Below the pieces are notes generated by a model. The model had not been told where the DNA came from. It was given only the letters and a program-made list of their open reading frames with translations, and made no database searches. The translations under genes were made by a program, and so were the position numbers. A stretch of DNA of 18,407 bases. It comes from Candidatus Nanopelagicales bacterium (GTDB taxonomy: Bacteria > Actinomycetota > Actinomycetes > S36-B12). Positions 1 to 6,301 of this stretch are shown here, piece after piece; within the stretch, counting starts at the first letter, position 1, and every line of letters begins with the position of its first letter. The stretch covers positions 1-18,407 of the forward strand of contig JAURQC010000049.1 in assembly GCA_030836325.1 (NCBI GenBank), read 5' to 3'.

Positions 1-206
1 ATGAGGGCGACGAGGTCGGCCTTTACAGCCGCGAGATCGAGTGACTCGAACTCCTCGGCGTAGTCGAAGCCTTCGCCCATGGGATCGGCGACGGGTGGGT
101 TTTGCTGGAGGACCTTCAGGTTCAGCTGGTTTGGCCACCAGTCTTCGTTCTGCTGACCGACGCCCACGGAGCCGTGGTCGATCGGGCACTTGCTTTCACT
201 TGCCAT
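1..206 (-). CDS. katG: Catalase-peroxidase KatG, N-terminal fragment (runs off left edge)
   Basis: Only the first 68 codons are in the window; the gene continues past base 1. Reading leftward from the ATG at 206-204, the protein begins [12 protein letters not shown] and continues with an [16 protein letters not shown] segment and a [18 protein letters not shown] segment. This is the characteristic N-terminus of bifunctional heme catalase-peroxidases, which destroy hydrogen peroxide and organic peroxides in the cytoplasm. The catalytic and heme-binding parts lie outside the window. A strong ribosome binding site, GGAGAGG, lies 5 bases upstream of the start (212-218, read on the minus strand). 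The gene follows furA after 27 bases on the same strand, the usual furA-katG operon of actinobacteria, so peroxide-responsive control by FurA is likely. Identification rests on about 68 residues plus synteny. Confidence 0.9.
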   Translation of the reverse strand, partial: MASESKCPIDHGSVGVGQQNEDWWPNQLNLKVLQQNPPVADPMGEGFDYAEEFESLDLAAVKADLVAL

Positions 207-233
207 CGTTGCCTCTCCTATCGGTGGTGTTCT

Positions 234-665
234 TCAGGTAAGGGAAGTGGTGTGCTCGGTTGAGCAGGTCTGGCATCGACCCCAGTAAACGACCTCAGCT
301 TCGTCGATGGCGAAGCCTTGGTTGTTTGCTGCGGTCAAACATGGGGTGTCGCCGACGGCGCAATCGACGTCTGCGAGCTCGCCGCACGCGCGGCACACCA
401 CATGGTGGTGGTTGTCCCCGGTTCGTGTCTCGTAACGGGTCGCCGATCCCGCCGGCTGGATGCGCCGGATGATGCCGGCCTCGGACAAAGTCGTGAGGGA
501 GTCGTAGACGGACTGGCGGGAAATCGATCCGATCTGCGAGCGGACCGTGTCCAGCACGGTGTCGGCGGTGGAGTGGGGTGATTGATCGACCGCAGCGAGG
601 ACCGCGAGGCGCTGAGCAGTCACGTGCAGGCCGTGCTCGCGGAGGGCTTCGGATCCGGTGTTCAT
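234..665 (-). CDS. furA: FurA-type peroxide/metal-responsive repressor
   Basis: A 143-residue Fur-family regulator. The N-terminal winged helix (about residues 10-80) is followed by a dimerisation and metal-binding part. That part contains [20 protein letters not shown], with a CxxC pair, and a second CxxC in GRCQTC near the C-terminus. The stretch [11 protein letters not shown]...DEAEVVYWG closely resembles mycobacterial FurA. In mycobacteria FurA represses itself and katG, and repression is lifted by oxidation. The frame is open to an ATG at 701. I chose the ATG at 665 because it gives the family's usual distance to the [10 protein letters not shown] helix. It also leaves a perfect inverted repeat and a -10-like box upstream of the gene instead of inside it. 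There is no Shine-Dalgarno sequence at either start, so leaderless translation is likely. katG follows after 27 bases. Confidence 0.92.
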   Translation of the reverse strand: MNTGSEALREHGLHVTAQRLAVLAAVDQSPHSTADTVLDTVRSQIGSISRQSVYDSLTTLSEAGIIRRIQPAGSATRYETRTGDNHHHVVCRACGELADVDCAVGDTPCLTAANNQGFAIDEAEVVYWGRCQTCSTEHTTSLT

Positions 666-672
666 CGAGGTC

Positions 673-678
673 AGACTA
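673..678 (-). promoter_or_regulatory. Candidate -10 box of furA-katG, leaderless start
   Basis: On the minus strand this reads TAGTCT (TANNNT), 7 bases before the furA ATG at 665. That spacing would put the transcription start at or next to the A of the start codon, consistent with the missing Shine-Dalgarno sequence. No good -35 hexamer is visible at 17 bases. This is a pattern match only. Confidence 0.4.
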
Positions 679-679
679 T

Positions 680-693
680 GTCCAGATTTGGAC
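680..693. promoter_or_regulatory. Candidate FurA operator (inverted repeat)
   Basis: A perfect palindrome, GTCCA-GATT-TGGAC (5-base arms, 4-base AT-rich spacer), lies just upstream of the -10-like box of furA. A repressor bound there would cover the -35/-10 spacer. FurA of mycobacteria is known to bind an AT-rich region immediately upstream of its own gene. That this palindrome is the site is inferred from position and symmetry. Confidence 0.4.
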
Positions 694-799
694 TTCTTCA
701 ACTTGATGCCGACGAGGTGTCAGAGCCCCGGATCAATGGCTGCTCCCACCTAGGCTGACGACGTAAGCAGCGTGAGGCTGCTGAATTCAGGAGGAGCCG

Positions 800-1462
800 A
801 TGTCTCAGACAACCAGCCAACCGGCGTACCCCGCTACCTTGCAGATTGACTATCAAGAGAAGTTGAACCGCGTCACGACTGTGTTTCGCACTATCTTGGT
901 CATCCCTATTGCGATCATCCTCAACATCATCACCGGTGGCGGTGAATCGGTCTTTACGTGGGCCGACGGCGCCGGTGAGACTGTCACCGACACCACATCG
1001 GGTGGAGCGGGGATCGTTGGTGCGCTCTTCCGCGTTACCGTCTTGCTGTTGCTCTTTCGTAAGCGCTATCCCAAGTGGTGGTTTGACTTCGGGCTCGCGT
1101 TATCTCGTTTCTTCACTCGGATTTCGGCCTACGTGTTGTTGATCACCGACAAGTACCCGTCCACTGAAGAAGAGCAGAACATTCATCTAGATGTGCCCTA
1201 CCCCAACGCTCAAACTGAATTGAATCGTGGGCTACCGCTGGTGAAATGGTTTTTGGCGATTCCGCACTACTTCGTGCTCTTCTTCTTGTGGGTTGCCGTA
1301 TTGGCTGTGACGGTCGTTGCCTGGATTGTGGTCATCATCACCGGGCGATATCCCCGGGCGCTGTTCGATTTCACCGTGGGAGTTATGCGCTGGACATGGC
1401 GAGTGCACTCCTACGCGATCTTGCTCGCGACTGACAAGTACCCGCCGTTCAGCTTGAACTGA
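800..1462 (+). CDS. DUF4389 membrane protein with two internal repeats
   Basis: A 220-residue protein of the DUF4389 family, whose function is unknown. It contains two copies of one unit. Copy 1 runs over about residues 9-120 and ends RYPKWWFDF...YVLLITDKYP. Copy 2 runs over about residues 131-215 and ends RYPRALFDF...YAILLATDKYP. Each copy has strongly hydrophobic stretches (TVFRTILVIPIAIIL, FRVTVLLLLF, a long segment around residues 148-180, and YAILLA), so it is an integral membrane protein. A strong AGGAGG sits at 789-794, 5 bases before the ATG. A TAGGCT at 751-756 could be its -10 box. A 6-base hairpin (AGCAGC 766-771 with GCTGCT 777-782) lies in the presumed leader. It converges on the trehalose gene with only 3 bases between the stop codons. 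Family assignment is good; the role is unknown. Confidence 0.85.
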   Translation: MSQTTSQPAYPATLQIDYQEKLNRVTTVFRTILVIPIAIILNIITGGGESVFTWADGAGETVTDTTSGGAGIVGALFRVTVLLLLFRKRYPKWWFDFGLALSRFFTRISAYVLLITDKYPSTEEEQNIHLDVPYPNAQTELNRGLPLVKWFLAIPHYFVLFFLWVAVLAVTVVAWIVVIITGRYPRALFDFTVGVMRWTWRVHSYAILLATDKYPPFSLN

Positions 1463-1465
1463 TGG

Positions 1466-3625
1466 TCATCCGCGGTCGGCTCGCTCTTGAGCGAGCCGAC
1501 TGAGCAGCAGTGCAACATCATTCGGCGATTCCACTCGCCACAAGGCTGCGGATTCACCGTCTCCGACCTTGATCCCCACGTCCTGACCGCTGAGATCGGC
1601 GAAGACGGACTCATCGGTGAGGTCGTCTCCAATGAACAAGACGGTGGACGCGTCAAATCTCTGGCGTAGGGCGCGAACGGCATCGGACTTTTGAGCGTGC
1701 GCCACGCTGAGTTCAATCACTTCCTTGCCGTGGCGTCCGAGAACGCCCGGGTACCGTCCGGGACCCATGACGATCTCTCTAATCAAGGTGGCGCCGGCCT
1801 TAGGCTCGCACCGGCGGACGTGCACAGCGATGCTGCCTGGCTTGGTCTCTATGTGCGCGCCAGGGACCTGCGACACGAGATCTTCTGCAGCGGCGGTGCA
1901 CTGATCGAGCAACCGCTGTTGCGCAGGGTCGAGCGACAAGGCCGAGTCGACCTCTGCTCCGTGGCTTCCCACTAAGTGAATGTTCTCGGGCAGATGGGAT
2001 ACCGATCGAAGGTTGTCCAGTGAGCGCCCGGAAACAACTGCAACGGATGTATACGACAACCCGGCAAGTTCGGTGAGCGCGGCGACTGCTTCAGGAAGGG
2101 GTCGCGCGGAATCGGGGTCGGTAACGATAGGGGAAATGGTGCCGTCGTAGTCGACGCCGACTAGAAGGTGACGGGACTCGGCCAACTGGTGAATGGGGAT
2201 CTTTGCTTGATCACGATCGTCGGCGACAGCAGCCCGGGCACTGGCAACACCTGTTCTCAGCGCCGCTAGGAAATCTCGCGCCCATGTCTGGGCGTCGGTG
2301 TCGAAGACGGTGGCTCGCATGGCGGTCATCCGTCGCTCACGTTCGTCAGGGGATGCAAGTGCCGCATCCACAATGGCCTCGCTCACGCCCGTTGTGTCAT
2401 AGGGATTGACCAGCCACGCTTGGAGAAGTTCGCGAGCTGCGCCTGTGAATTCGCTGAGAACCAGAGCGCCGGTGTGGTCGTTTCGGCTTGCTACGTATTC
2501 CTTGGCCACCAGGTTCATTCCGTCCCGCAGTGGGGTTACAAGCATTACGTCGGCCGCGAGGTAGAGCGCGATCAACTCGTCGCGTTCTAGTACCCGGCGT
2601 AGGTAGTGAATCGGCGTCGCACCGAATGTGGCCAGTGACCCGTTGAATCGACCAACGAGTAATTCGATGTCGTCCCGAATCTGTTGGTACTGAGAGATGT
2701 TTTCCCTGGACGGCACGGCAACCTGCACGAAGACTGTGGTCGCTGGGTCAAGGCGCTCATCCTGGAGCAGTTCGGCGAATGCTTTCAGGCGAATGTCGAT
2801 GCCCTTGGTGTAGTCGAGGCGATCGACTCCCAAAAGAACGATGTCGGGTGAGCCCATCTCTTCACGCAGTTGTCGCGCCCGCTCGATGACTTGAGGTGAG
2901 GCAGCCATCTCTGAGAAGCCTGTGGCATCAATTCCGATGGGGAAGGCGCCAACAGACACTCGGCGGCTTCCTACGCGAATTGTCCCTTCATGAGCGGCAA
3001 GGCCGAGGAATCGTTCACATGAGTACACGAATGCTCGGGCATCGTCATGCGTGTGAAATCCAATGAGATCGGCGCCGAGGAGACCATCGAGGATCTGTCG
3101 GCGCCAGGGGAGTTGTGCAAAGAGTGCACTCGGTGGGAATGGGATGTGCAAGAAGAAACCGATGCTGAGGTCGGGTCTGAGGCCGCGCAACATGCTGGGA
3201 ACTAACTGCAGTTGATAGTCATGCACCCAGACTGTGGCACCGGGCTCGGCGATCTTTGCGACCCGGTCCGCGAAGGCTCGGTTGACGCGCTCATACGCGC
3301 GGAAATGGTGACGGTGGTAGGCCGGTGTAACGACGGCATCGTGGTAGAGCGGCCAGATCGCCGAATTGGAAAAGCCTTCGTAGTAGTCGTGCATATCGCT
3401 CGCATCAACGCTGACGGCTTCTAGTCGCAGGTTGCCGTGATCAATGTCGAGTAGTTCGTTGCCTGCGCCGACCCAGACGGCCGTTTCGGATCGGAACACC
3501 GATTCCAGTGCGCTGACAAGACCACCGGGGGCAAGGCGCCAACCCGTAATCGCCTGATCGGGGTCTCCGTCCAGGTAGATCGGTTCAACCGGAAGGCGGT
3601 TGGCAACGACGAGTAACTGGGGCAT
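1466..3625 (-). CDS. Bifunctional trehalose-6-phosphate synthase/phosphatase (OtsA-OtsB fusion)
   Basis: A 719-residue fusion making trehalose from UDP- or GDP-glucose and glucose-6-phosphate, then dephosphorylating trehalose-6-phosphate. Residues 1-465 are a GT20 synthase. They show VVANRLPV at the N-terminus, HDYQLQLVP (135-143), HIPFPP (160-165), [11 protein letters not shown] (266-276), [11 protein letters not shown] (367-377) and SEFTGAARE (391-399), the glycosyltransferase donor and acceptor motifs. Residues 485-719 are a HAD phosphatase. They show VDYDGT (nucleophile Asp492, acid/base Asp494), VSGR (531-534), GSHGAE, Lys646 and GDDLTDE (666-672). All catalytic motifs are intact. GGGAGG lies 10 bases upstream of the ATG, and TATGCT (3681-3676, minus) could be a -10 box. 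It is divergent from the dehydrogenase at 3775. Trehalose is a compatible solute and stress protectant. Separate otsA and otsB genes are more usual in mycobacteria. Confidence 0.95.
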   Translation of the reverse strand: MPQLLVVANRLPVEPIYLDGDPDQAITGWRLAPGGLVSALESVFRSETAVWVGAGNELLDIDHGNLRLEAVSVDASDMHDYYEGFSNSAIWPLYHDAVVTPAYHRHHFRAYERVNRAFADRVAKIAEPGATVWVHDYQLQLVPSMLRGLRPDLSIGFFLHIPFPPSALFAQLPWRRQILDGLLGADLIGFHTHDDARAFVYSCERFLGLAAHEGTIRVGSRRVSVGAFPIGIDATGFSEMAASPQVIERARQLREEMGSPDIVLLGVDRLDYTKGIDIRLKAFAELLQDERLDPATTVFVQVAVPSRENISQYQQIRDDIELLVGRFNGSLATFGATPIHYLRRVLERDELIALYLAADVMLVTPLRDGMNLVAKEYVASRNDHTGALVLSEFTGAARELLQAWLVNPYDTTGVSEAIVDAALASPDERERRMTAMRATVFDTDAQTWARDFLAALRTGVASARAAVADDRDQAKIPIHQLAESRHLLVGVDYDGTISPIVTDPDSARPLPEAVAALTELAGLSYTSVAVVSGRSLDNLRSVSHLPENIHLVGSHGAEVDSALSLDPAQQRLLDQCTAAAEDLVSQVPGAHIETKPGSIAVHVRRCEPKAGATLIREIVMGPGRYPGVLGRHGKEVIELSVAHAQKSDAVRALRQRFDASTVLFIGDDLTDESVFADLSGQDVGIKVGDGESAALWRVESPNDVALLLSRLAQERADRG
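1475..1500. terminator. Perfect 12-base hairpin between convergent genes, inside the otsA-otsB 3' end
   Basis: GTCGGCTCGCTC (1475-1486), TT, then its exact reverse complement (1489-1500). The hairpin begins 12 bases after the DUF4389 stop codon. It lies wholly inside the last codons of the opposing trehalose gene, where it encodes part of [10 protein letters not shown]. There is no T-run on either side, so it would be a U-less terminator or transcript-end stabiliser acting for the rightward DUF4389 transcript. The hairpin itself is certain; terminator function is inferred from its position. Confidence 0.6.
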
Positions 3626-3774
3626 TGTGCGCGTCGCCTCCCGGGTGGACGCCTTTCGGGCCTGCTAGCCCCCTAAGCATAGGCGTCGGACTCCCAGAAC
3701 GAATAAGACGAATTATCGGATTGGCAGTCAGTGCGCTGGCACACTCGCGAATGTCGATATCAAAGGAGATCGCG

Positions 3775-4743
3775 GTGATAGCGGTTCGAGACAAGGTGGG
3801 CTTCATAGGGCTAGGAAACGTCGGCTCGAAACTCGCCGGCACGCTGGCCCGCAATGGAGTGTCACTAGCCGTTGTGGACACCGATCCGGATGCCGTTGCC
3901 GTGCTCGTTGCTCAAGGGGCCGTGGCCCTGGAATCGCCGTCACAAATAGCTGCTGAGTGCGATGTGATCATCACATGCCTGCCGTCGCCAGCGATAGTCG
4001 CTGACGTGATGGAGGGCTCGGATGGAGTCCTGGGTGGTTTGCGGTCAGGCTCGGTGTGGATCGAGATGAGCACGACGGACGCGGGTGAAGTCGCTCGGTT
4101 GGGAGATGAAGTACTTGCGCGCGGCGGCATGGTCGCGGATTGCCCGGTATCTGGTGGGTGTCATCGTGCAGCCACCGGAAATATCTCCATCCTTGCTGGC
4201 TGTGATCGTGGGACCTTTGAGCGTATCCTGCCCCTGCTGACCATCATGGGTCGTCGGGTTCTGCACACCGGAGAACTTGGGAGTGCTTCGAAGATCAAGG
4301 TTGTGACGAACTACCTCGCGACCGCGAACCTCATCGCTGTGACCGAAGCTCTGGCGACCTGCGCAAAAGTGGGCATTGATCTCACGGTCGCGTTTGAGGC
4401 CATCAAGGCATCGTCGGGCAACTCCTTTGTCCACGAAACCGAGAGTCAGGTCATCTTGAACGGATCTCGGGACATCAACTTCACGATGGATCTAGTGAAG
4501 AAGGATGTGGGTCTTTTCGTGTCTATCGCCCAGGAACTAGGTATGCAGTTGGAAATGGGTTCCCTAATCCTGGAGATCTTCGACGACGGCATCGCAAAGT
4601 ACGGACCGCGAGAGTGGTCCCCGAACATCATCCGTCGGCTGGAAGACGAGTATGGAATCGATGTGCGTGCGGCGGGTTTCCCCACCGAGATAGTGGACGA
4701 TGAGCCCGAGGAGCGCGGTAGCGAGGTGGTGATTCGTCGTTAG
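3775..4743 (+). CDS. NAD(P)-dependent beta-hydroxyacid dehydrogenase (3-hydroxyisobutyrate dehydrogenase-like)
   Basis: From the GTG at 3775 the protein has 322 residues. It begins with a Rossmann domain, VGFIGLGNVGSK (GLGNVG at 12-17), with Asp35 (VVDTD) ending beta-2. DCPVSGG (122-128) is the substrate-binding loop. GELGSASKIKVVTN carries the family's catalytic Lys175 and Asn179, followed by the all-helical C-terminal domain. The family oxidises or reduces beta-hydroxyacids such as 3-hydroxyisobutyrate, tartronate semialdehyde or succinic semialdehyde; the substrate cannot be read from sequence. The frame is open to an ATG at 3625. I chose GTG 3775 because AAAGGAGAT (3763-3770) sits just ahead of it and homology starts there; the upstream residues look like untranslated leader. 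An acidic C-terminal tail (about residues 295-322) extends past the usual end. The stop overlaps the opposing thioesterase by 4 bases. Confidence 0.85.
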   Translation: MIAVRDKVGFIGLGNVGSKLAGTLARNGVSLAVVDTDPDAVAVLVAQGAVALESPSQIAAECDVIITCLPSPAIVADVMEGSDGVLGGLRSGSVWIEMSTTDAGEVARLGDEVLARGGMVADCPVSGGCHRAATGNISILAGCDRGTFERILPLLTIMGRRVLHTGELGSASKIKVVTNYLATANLIAVTEALATCAKVGIDLTVAFEAIKASSGNSFVHETESQVILNGSRDINFTMDLVKKDVGLFVSIAQELGMQLEMGSLILEIFDDGIAKYGPREWSPNIIRRLEDEYGIDVRAAGFPTEIVDDEPEERGSEVVIRR

Positions 4744-5129
4744 GCGCTGTTCAACACGGTGCGAAGCGCATCGGGAATGGCAGTCGGCGAGCCTGAGGAA
4801 TCCACGTTGACGTATCTGGCGACTCCGATGAACACCTCTTGATCGGCCCTCGAAAGTACGTACCGCAGGACAAGGCTGGTCTTGCCGACTTTGTCGCAAA
4901 CGACGTCCAGGTCAAGGACGTCGTCAATAGTGCTGGTAGCGATGAACGACGCATCCATGTGGGCTAGGGCGCCATCGAACGGCACCGCATACAGATCGGC
5001 TGGCTCGAAACCGAGAGCGCGGAAGTACTCCGTGAATGCCTCGTCACAGATATCCAAGTATCTGGCGTTCAGCACCACTCCGGCGGAGTAGACGTCCCGG
5101 TAGCGAACTCGATAGTGCCCTACGTGCAT
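4740..5129 (-). CDS. Hotdog-fold acyl-CoA thioesterase (4HBT/YbgC-like), altered active site
   Basis: A 129-residue single hotdog domain. The N-terminal RVRYRDVYSAGVVLNARYLD and the following helix EAFTEYFRALG match 4-hydroxybenzoyl-CoA thioesterase-like enzymes, which hydrolyse acyl-CoA to free acid and CoA. In most relatives the segment reads RY-x-(E/D)-x-D-x-x-G, and that last Asp is catalytic. Here the position is Tyr14 (codon TAC), and the only nearby acid is Asp12. Activity may therefore be altered, or another residue may serve, as in the Arthrobacter-type subfamily that uses a Glu on the long helix. It follows the MDR oxidoreductase on the same strand after 2 bases with no clear ribosome binding site, so translational coupling is likely. 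The TAA stop overlaps the dehydrogenase stop on the other strand. Confidence 0.8.
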   Translation of the reverse strand: MHVGHYRVRYRDVYSAGVVLNARYLDICDEAFTEYFRALGFEPADLYAVPFDGALAHMDASFIATSTIDDVLDLDVVCDKVGKTSLVLRYVLSRADQEVFIGVARYVNVDSSGSPTAIPDALRTVLNSA

Positions 5130-5131
5130 GG

Positions 5132-6094
5132 CTAGCGGGTCATCACAATCTTGCCGCGAACTGTGCCGTCAATCATCGCAGCGAACCCTTCGCGGGCGTC
5201 GTCCATCGCGACGGTTCGATCGATGACCGGCGAGACGTTGTTCTTGGACATCAGATCGATCAAGTCCGCGAACTCTCGCGCTGTTCCCATGGTTGATCCG
5301 GCGATGGTCAGTTGTAGAAAGAACACACGGTTCAGCTGAGATGGAGGCATCGCTCCAGATGTTGCGCCGGAGACAACGATGGTTCCCCCCGGACGCAGCG
5401 ACTTCAGCGAGTGGTCCCACGTGGCTTCACCGACCGTCTCGATGACGGCATCTACTTTGTCGGGTAGGCGTGCGCCGGTCTCGAAAGCCTGGTCGGCTCC
5501 GATGCTGATTGCCCACTCACCCTTTTCGGCGTCGCGTGAGGTCACCCACACACGCAGCCCCATGGCCTTTCCCAGCACGGTCGCCGCGGTGGCTACACCG
5601 CCACCGGCACCTTGGACGAGAACTGTTTGGCCCGCTTGTGCATGGGCTTTGGTGGTCAGCATGCGGTAAGCGGTCAAATAGGCCGTCGGTAAGCAACTTG
5701 CCTGTTCGAAACTGAAACCGTCGGGCAGGGGGATGAGATTGCTTGCTGGTACTCGAACCCGCTCCGCGAAGGTTCCCGGATATACCTCACTAAGCAAGGA
5801 TCGCTTTGGATCGAGCGTCTCGTCGCCGTCTACTGGGTGGCCGATGACAGCATGAATCACCACGGGTGTGCCGTCGGGGCCGAAGCCGGCGGCGTCGGTA
5901 CCAAGGATCATCGGCACCTGCTCCTCGCGCAGCGCCTGTCCTTTGAGCGCCCACACATCGTGGTGGTTCAGGCTCATGGCTTTGACCTCGACGTCTACCC
6001 AATCCTCGGGCGTTTCCTTGGGTTCGACGTCGCCAATCCCTAGGACGGACAGGGGATCATCACGACTGATTCCGGAGGCGTAGATTGCGTGCAT
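5132..6094 (-). CDS. MDR-superfamily zinc-independent-type oxidoreductase (quinone oxidoreductase/alcohol dehydrogenase-like)
   Basis: A 320-residue medium-chain dehydrogenase/reductase. The N-terminal GroES-like domain contains SLNHHDVWALKG and MILGTDAAGFG. The catalytic zinc Cys normally found around residue 45 is absent (HHDVW instead), and no four-Cys structural zinc site is seen. The Rossmann half starts at TVLVQGAGGGVATAA (GAGGGVA at 162-168) and carries VWVTSRD, VDAVIETVG and LRPGGTIVVSGATSG. Such enzymes reduce quinones, enones or enoyl thioesters with NADPH; the substrate is not evident. The ATG at 6094 has no Shine-Dalgarno sequence, but a TANNNT box lies 6 bases upstream, suggesting a leaderless transcript. 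It forms a probable two-gene operon with the thioesterase and is divergent from the ADP-forming acyl-CoA synthetase. Confidence 0.85.
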   Translation of the reverse strand: MHAIYASGISRDDPLSVLGIGDVEPKETPEDWVDVEVKAMSLNHHDVWALKGQALREEQVPMILGTDAAGFGPDGTPVVIHAVIGHPVDGDETLDPKRSLLSEVYPGTFAERVRVPASNLIPLPDGFSFEQASCLPTAYLTAYRMLTTKAHAQAGQTVLVQGAGGGVATAATVLGKAMGLRVWVTSRDAEKGEWAISIGADQAFETGARLPDKVDAVIETVGEATWDHSLKSLRPGGTIVVSGATSGAMPPSQLNRVFFLQLTIAGSTMGTAREFADLIDLMSKNNVSPVIDRTVAMDDAREGFAAMIDGTVRGKIVMTR

Positions 6095-6100
6095 CAGACG

Positions 6101-6106
6101 ACGCTA
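6101..6106 (-). promoter_or_regulatory. Candidate -10 box of the MDR oxidoreductase, leaderless start
   Basis: Reads TAGCGT on the minus strand, 6 bases before the ATG at 6094. There is no ribosome binding site between the box and the ATG. No convincing -35 is seen. Confidence 0.35.
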
Positions 6107-6251
6107 GCGGAATTTGGGGTTGTGCACACCCTCGATTGCTTCTACTCTCAGCCCGCCGGATTCTTGCCTTGCAGCGTCGCCCGTACTGAAACCTCCACCG
6201 GTGCCTGGAACGGAAACAAGCGAATCGTCCGTTTGTCCACCAACAATTGAG

Positions 6252-6266
6252 CGAACTCGAAGTTCG
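6252..6266. promoter_or_regulatory. Palindrome in the divergent acd/MDR intergenic region
   Basis: CGAACT-CGA-AGTTCG is a perfect inverted repeat with 6-base arms, ending 35 bases before the ATG of the acyl-CoA synthetase. It is the clearest dyad in the 207-base divergent region and could be an operator for either gene. It resembles a LexA box but has a 5-base gap between GAAC and GTTC instead of 4. The binding protein is unknown. Confidence 0.3.
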
Positions 6267-6301
6267 GTTTCGAGATCGTTCCGCCTGGCACAGGGGATCC
6301 G

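Noticed and set aside
3625..4743. Longer hydroxyacid dehydrogenase reading from the ATG at 3625
   Set aside because: It would add 50 residues before the Rossmann fold, and its ATG abuts the opposite-strand trehalose start; GTG 3775 with AAAGGAGAT upstream fits better.
6252..6266. LexA/SOS box upstream of the acyl-CoA synthetase
   Set aside because: The actinobacterial SOS box has 4 bases between GAAC and GTTC; here there are 5, and the downstream gene is not a DNA-damage gene.
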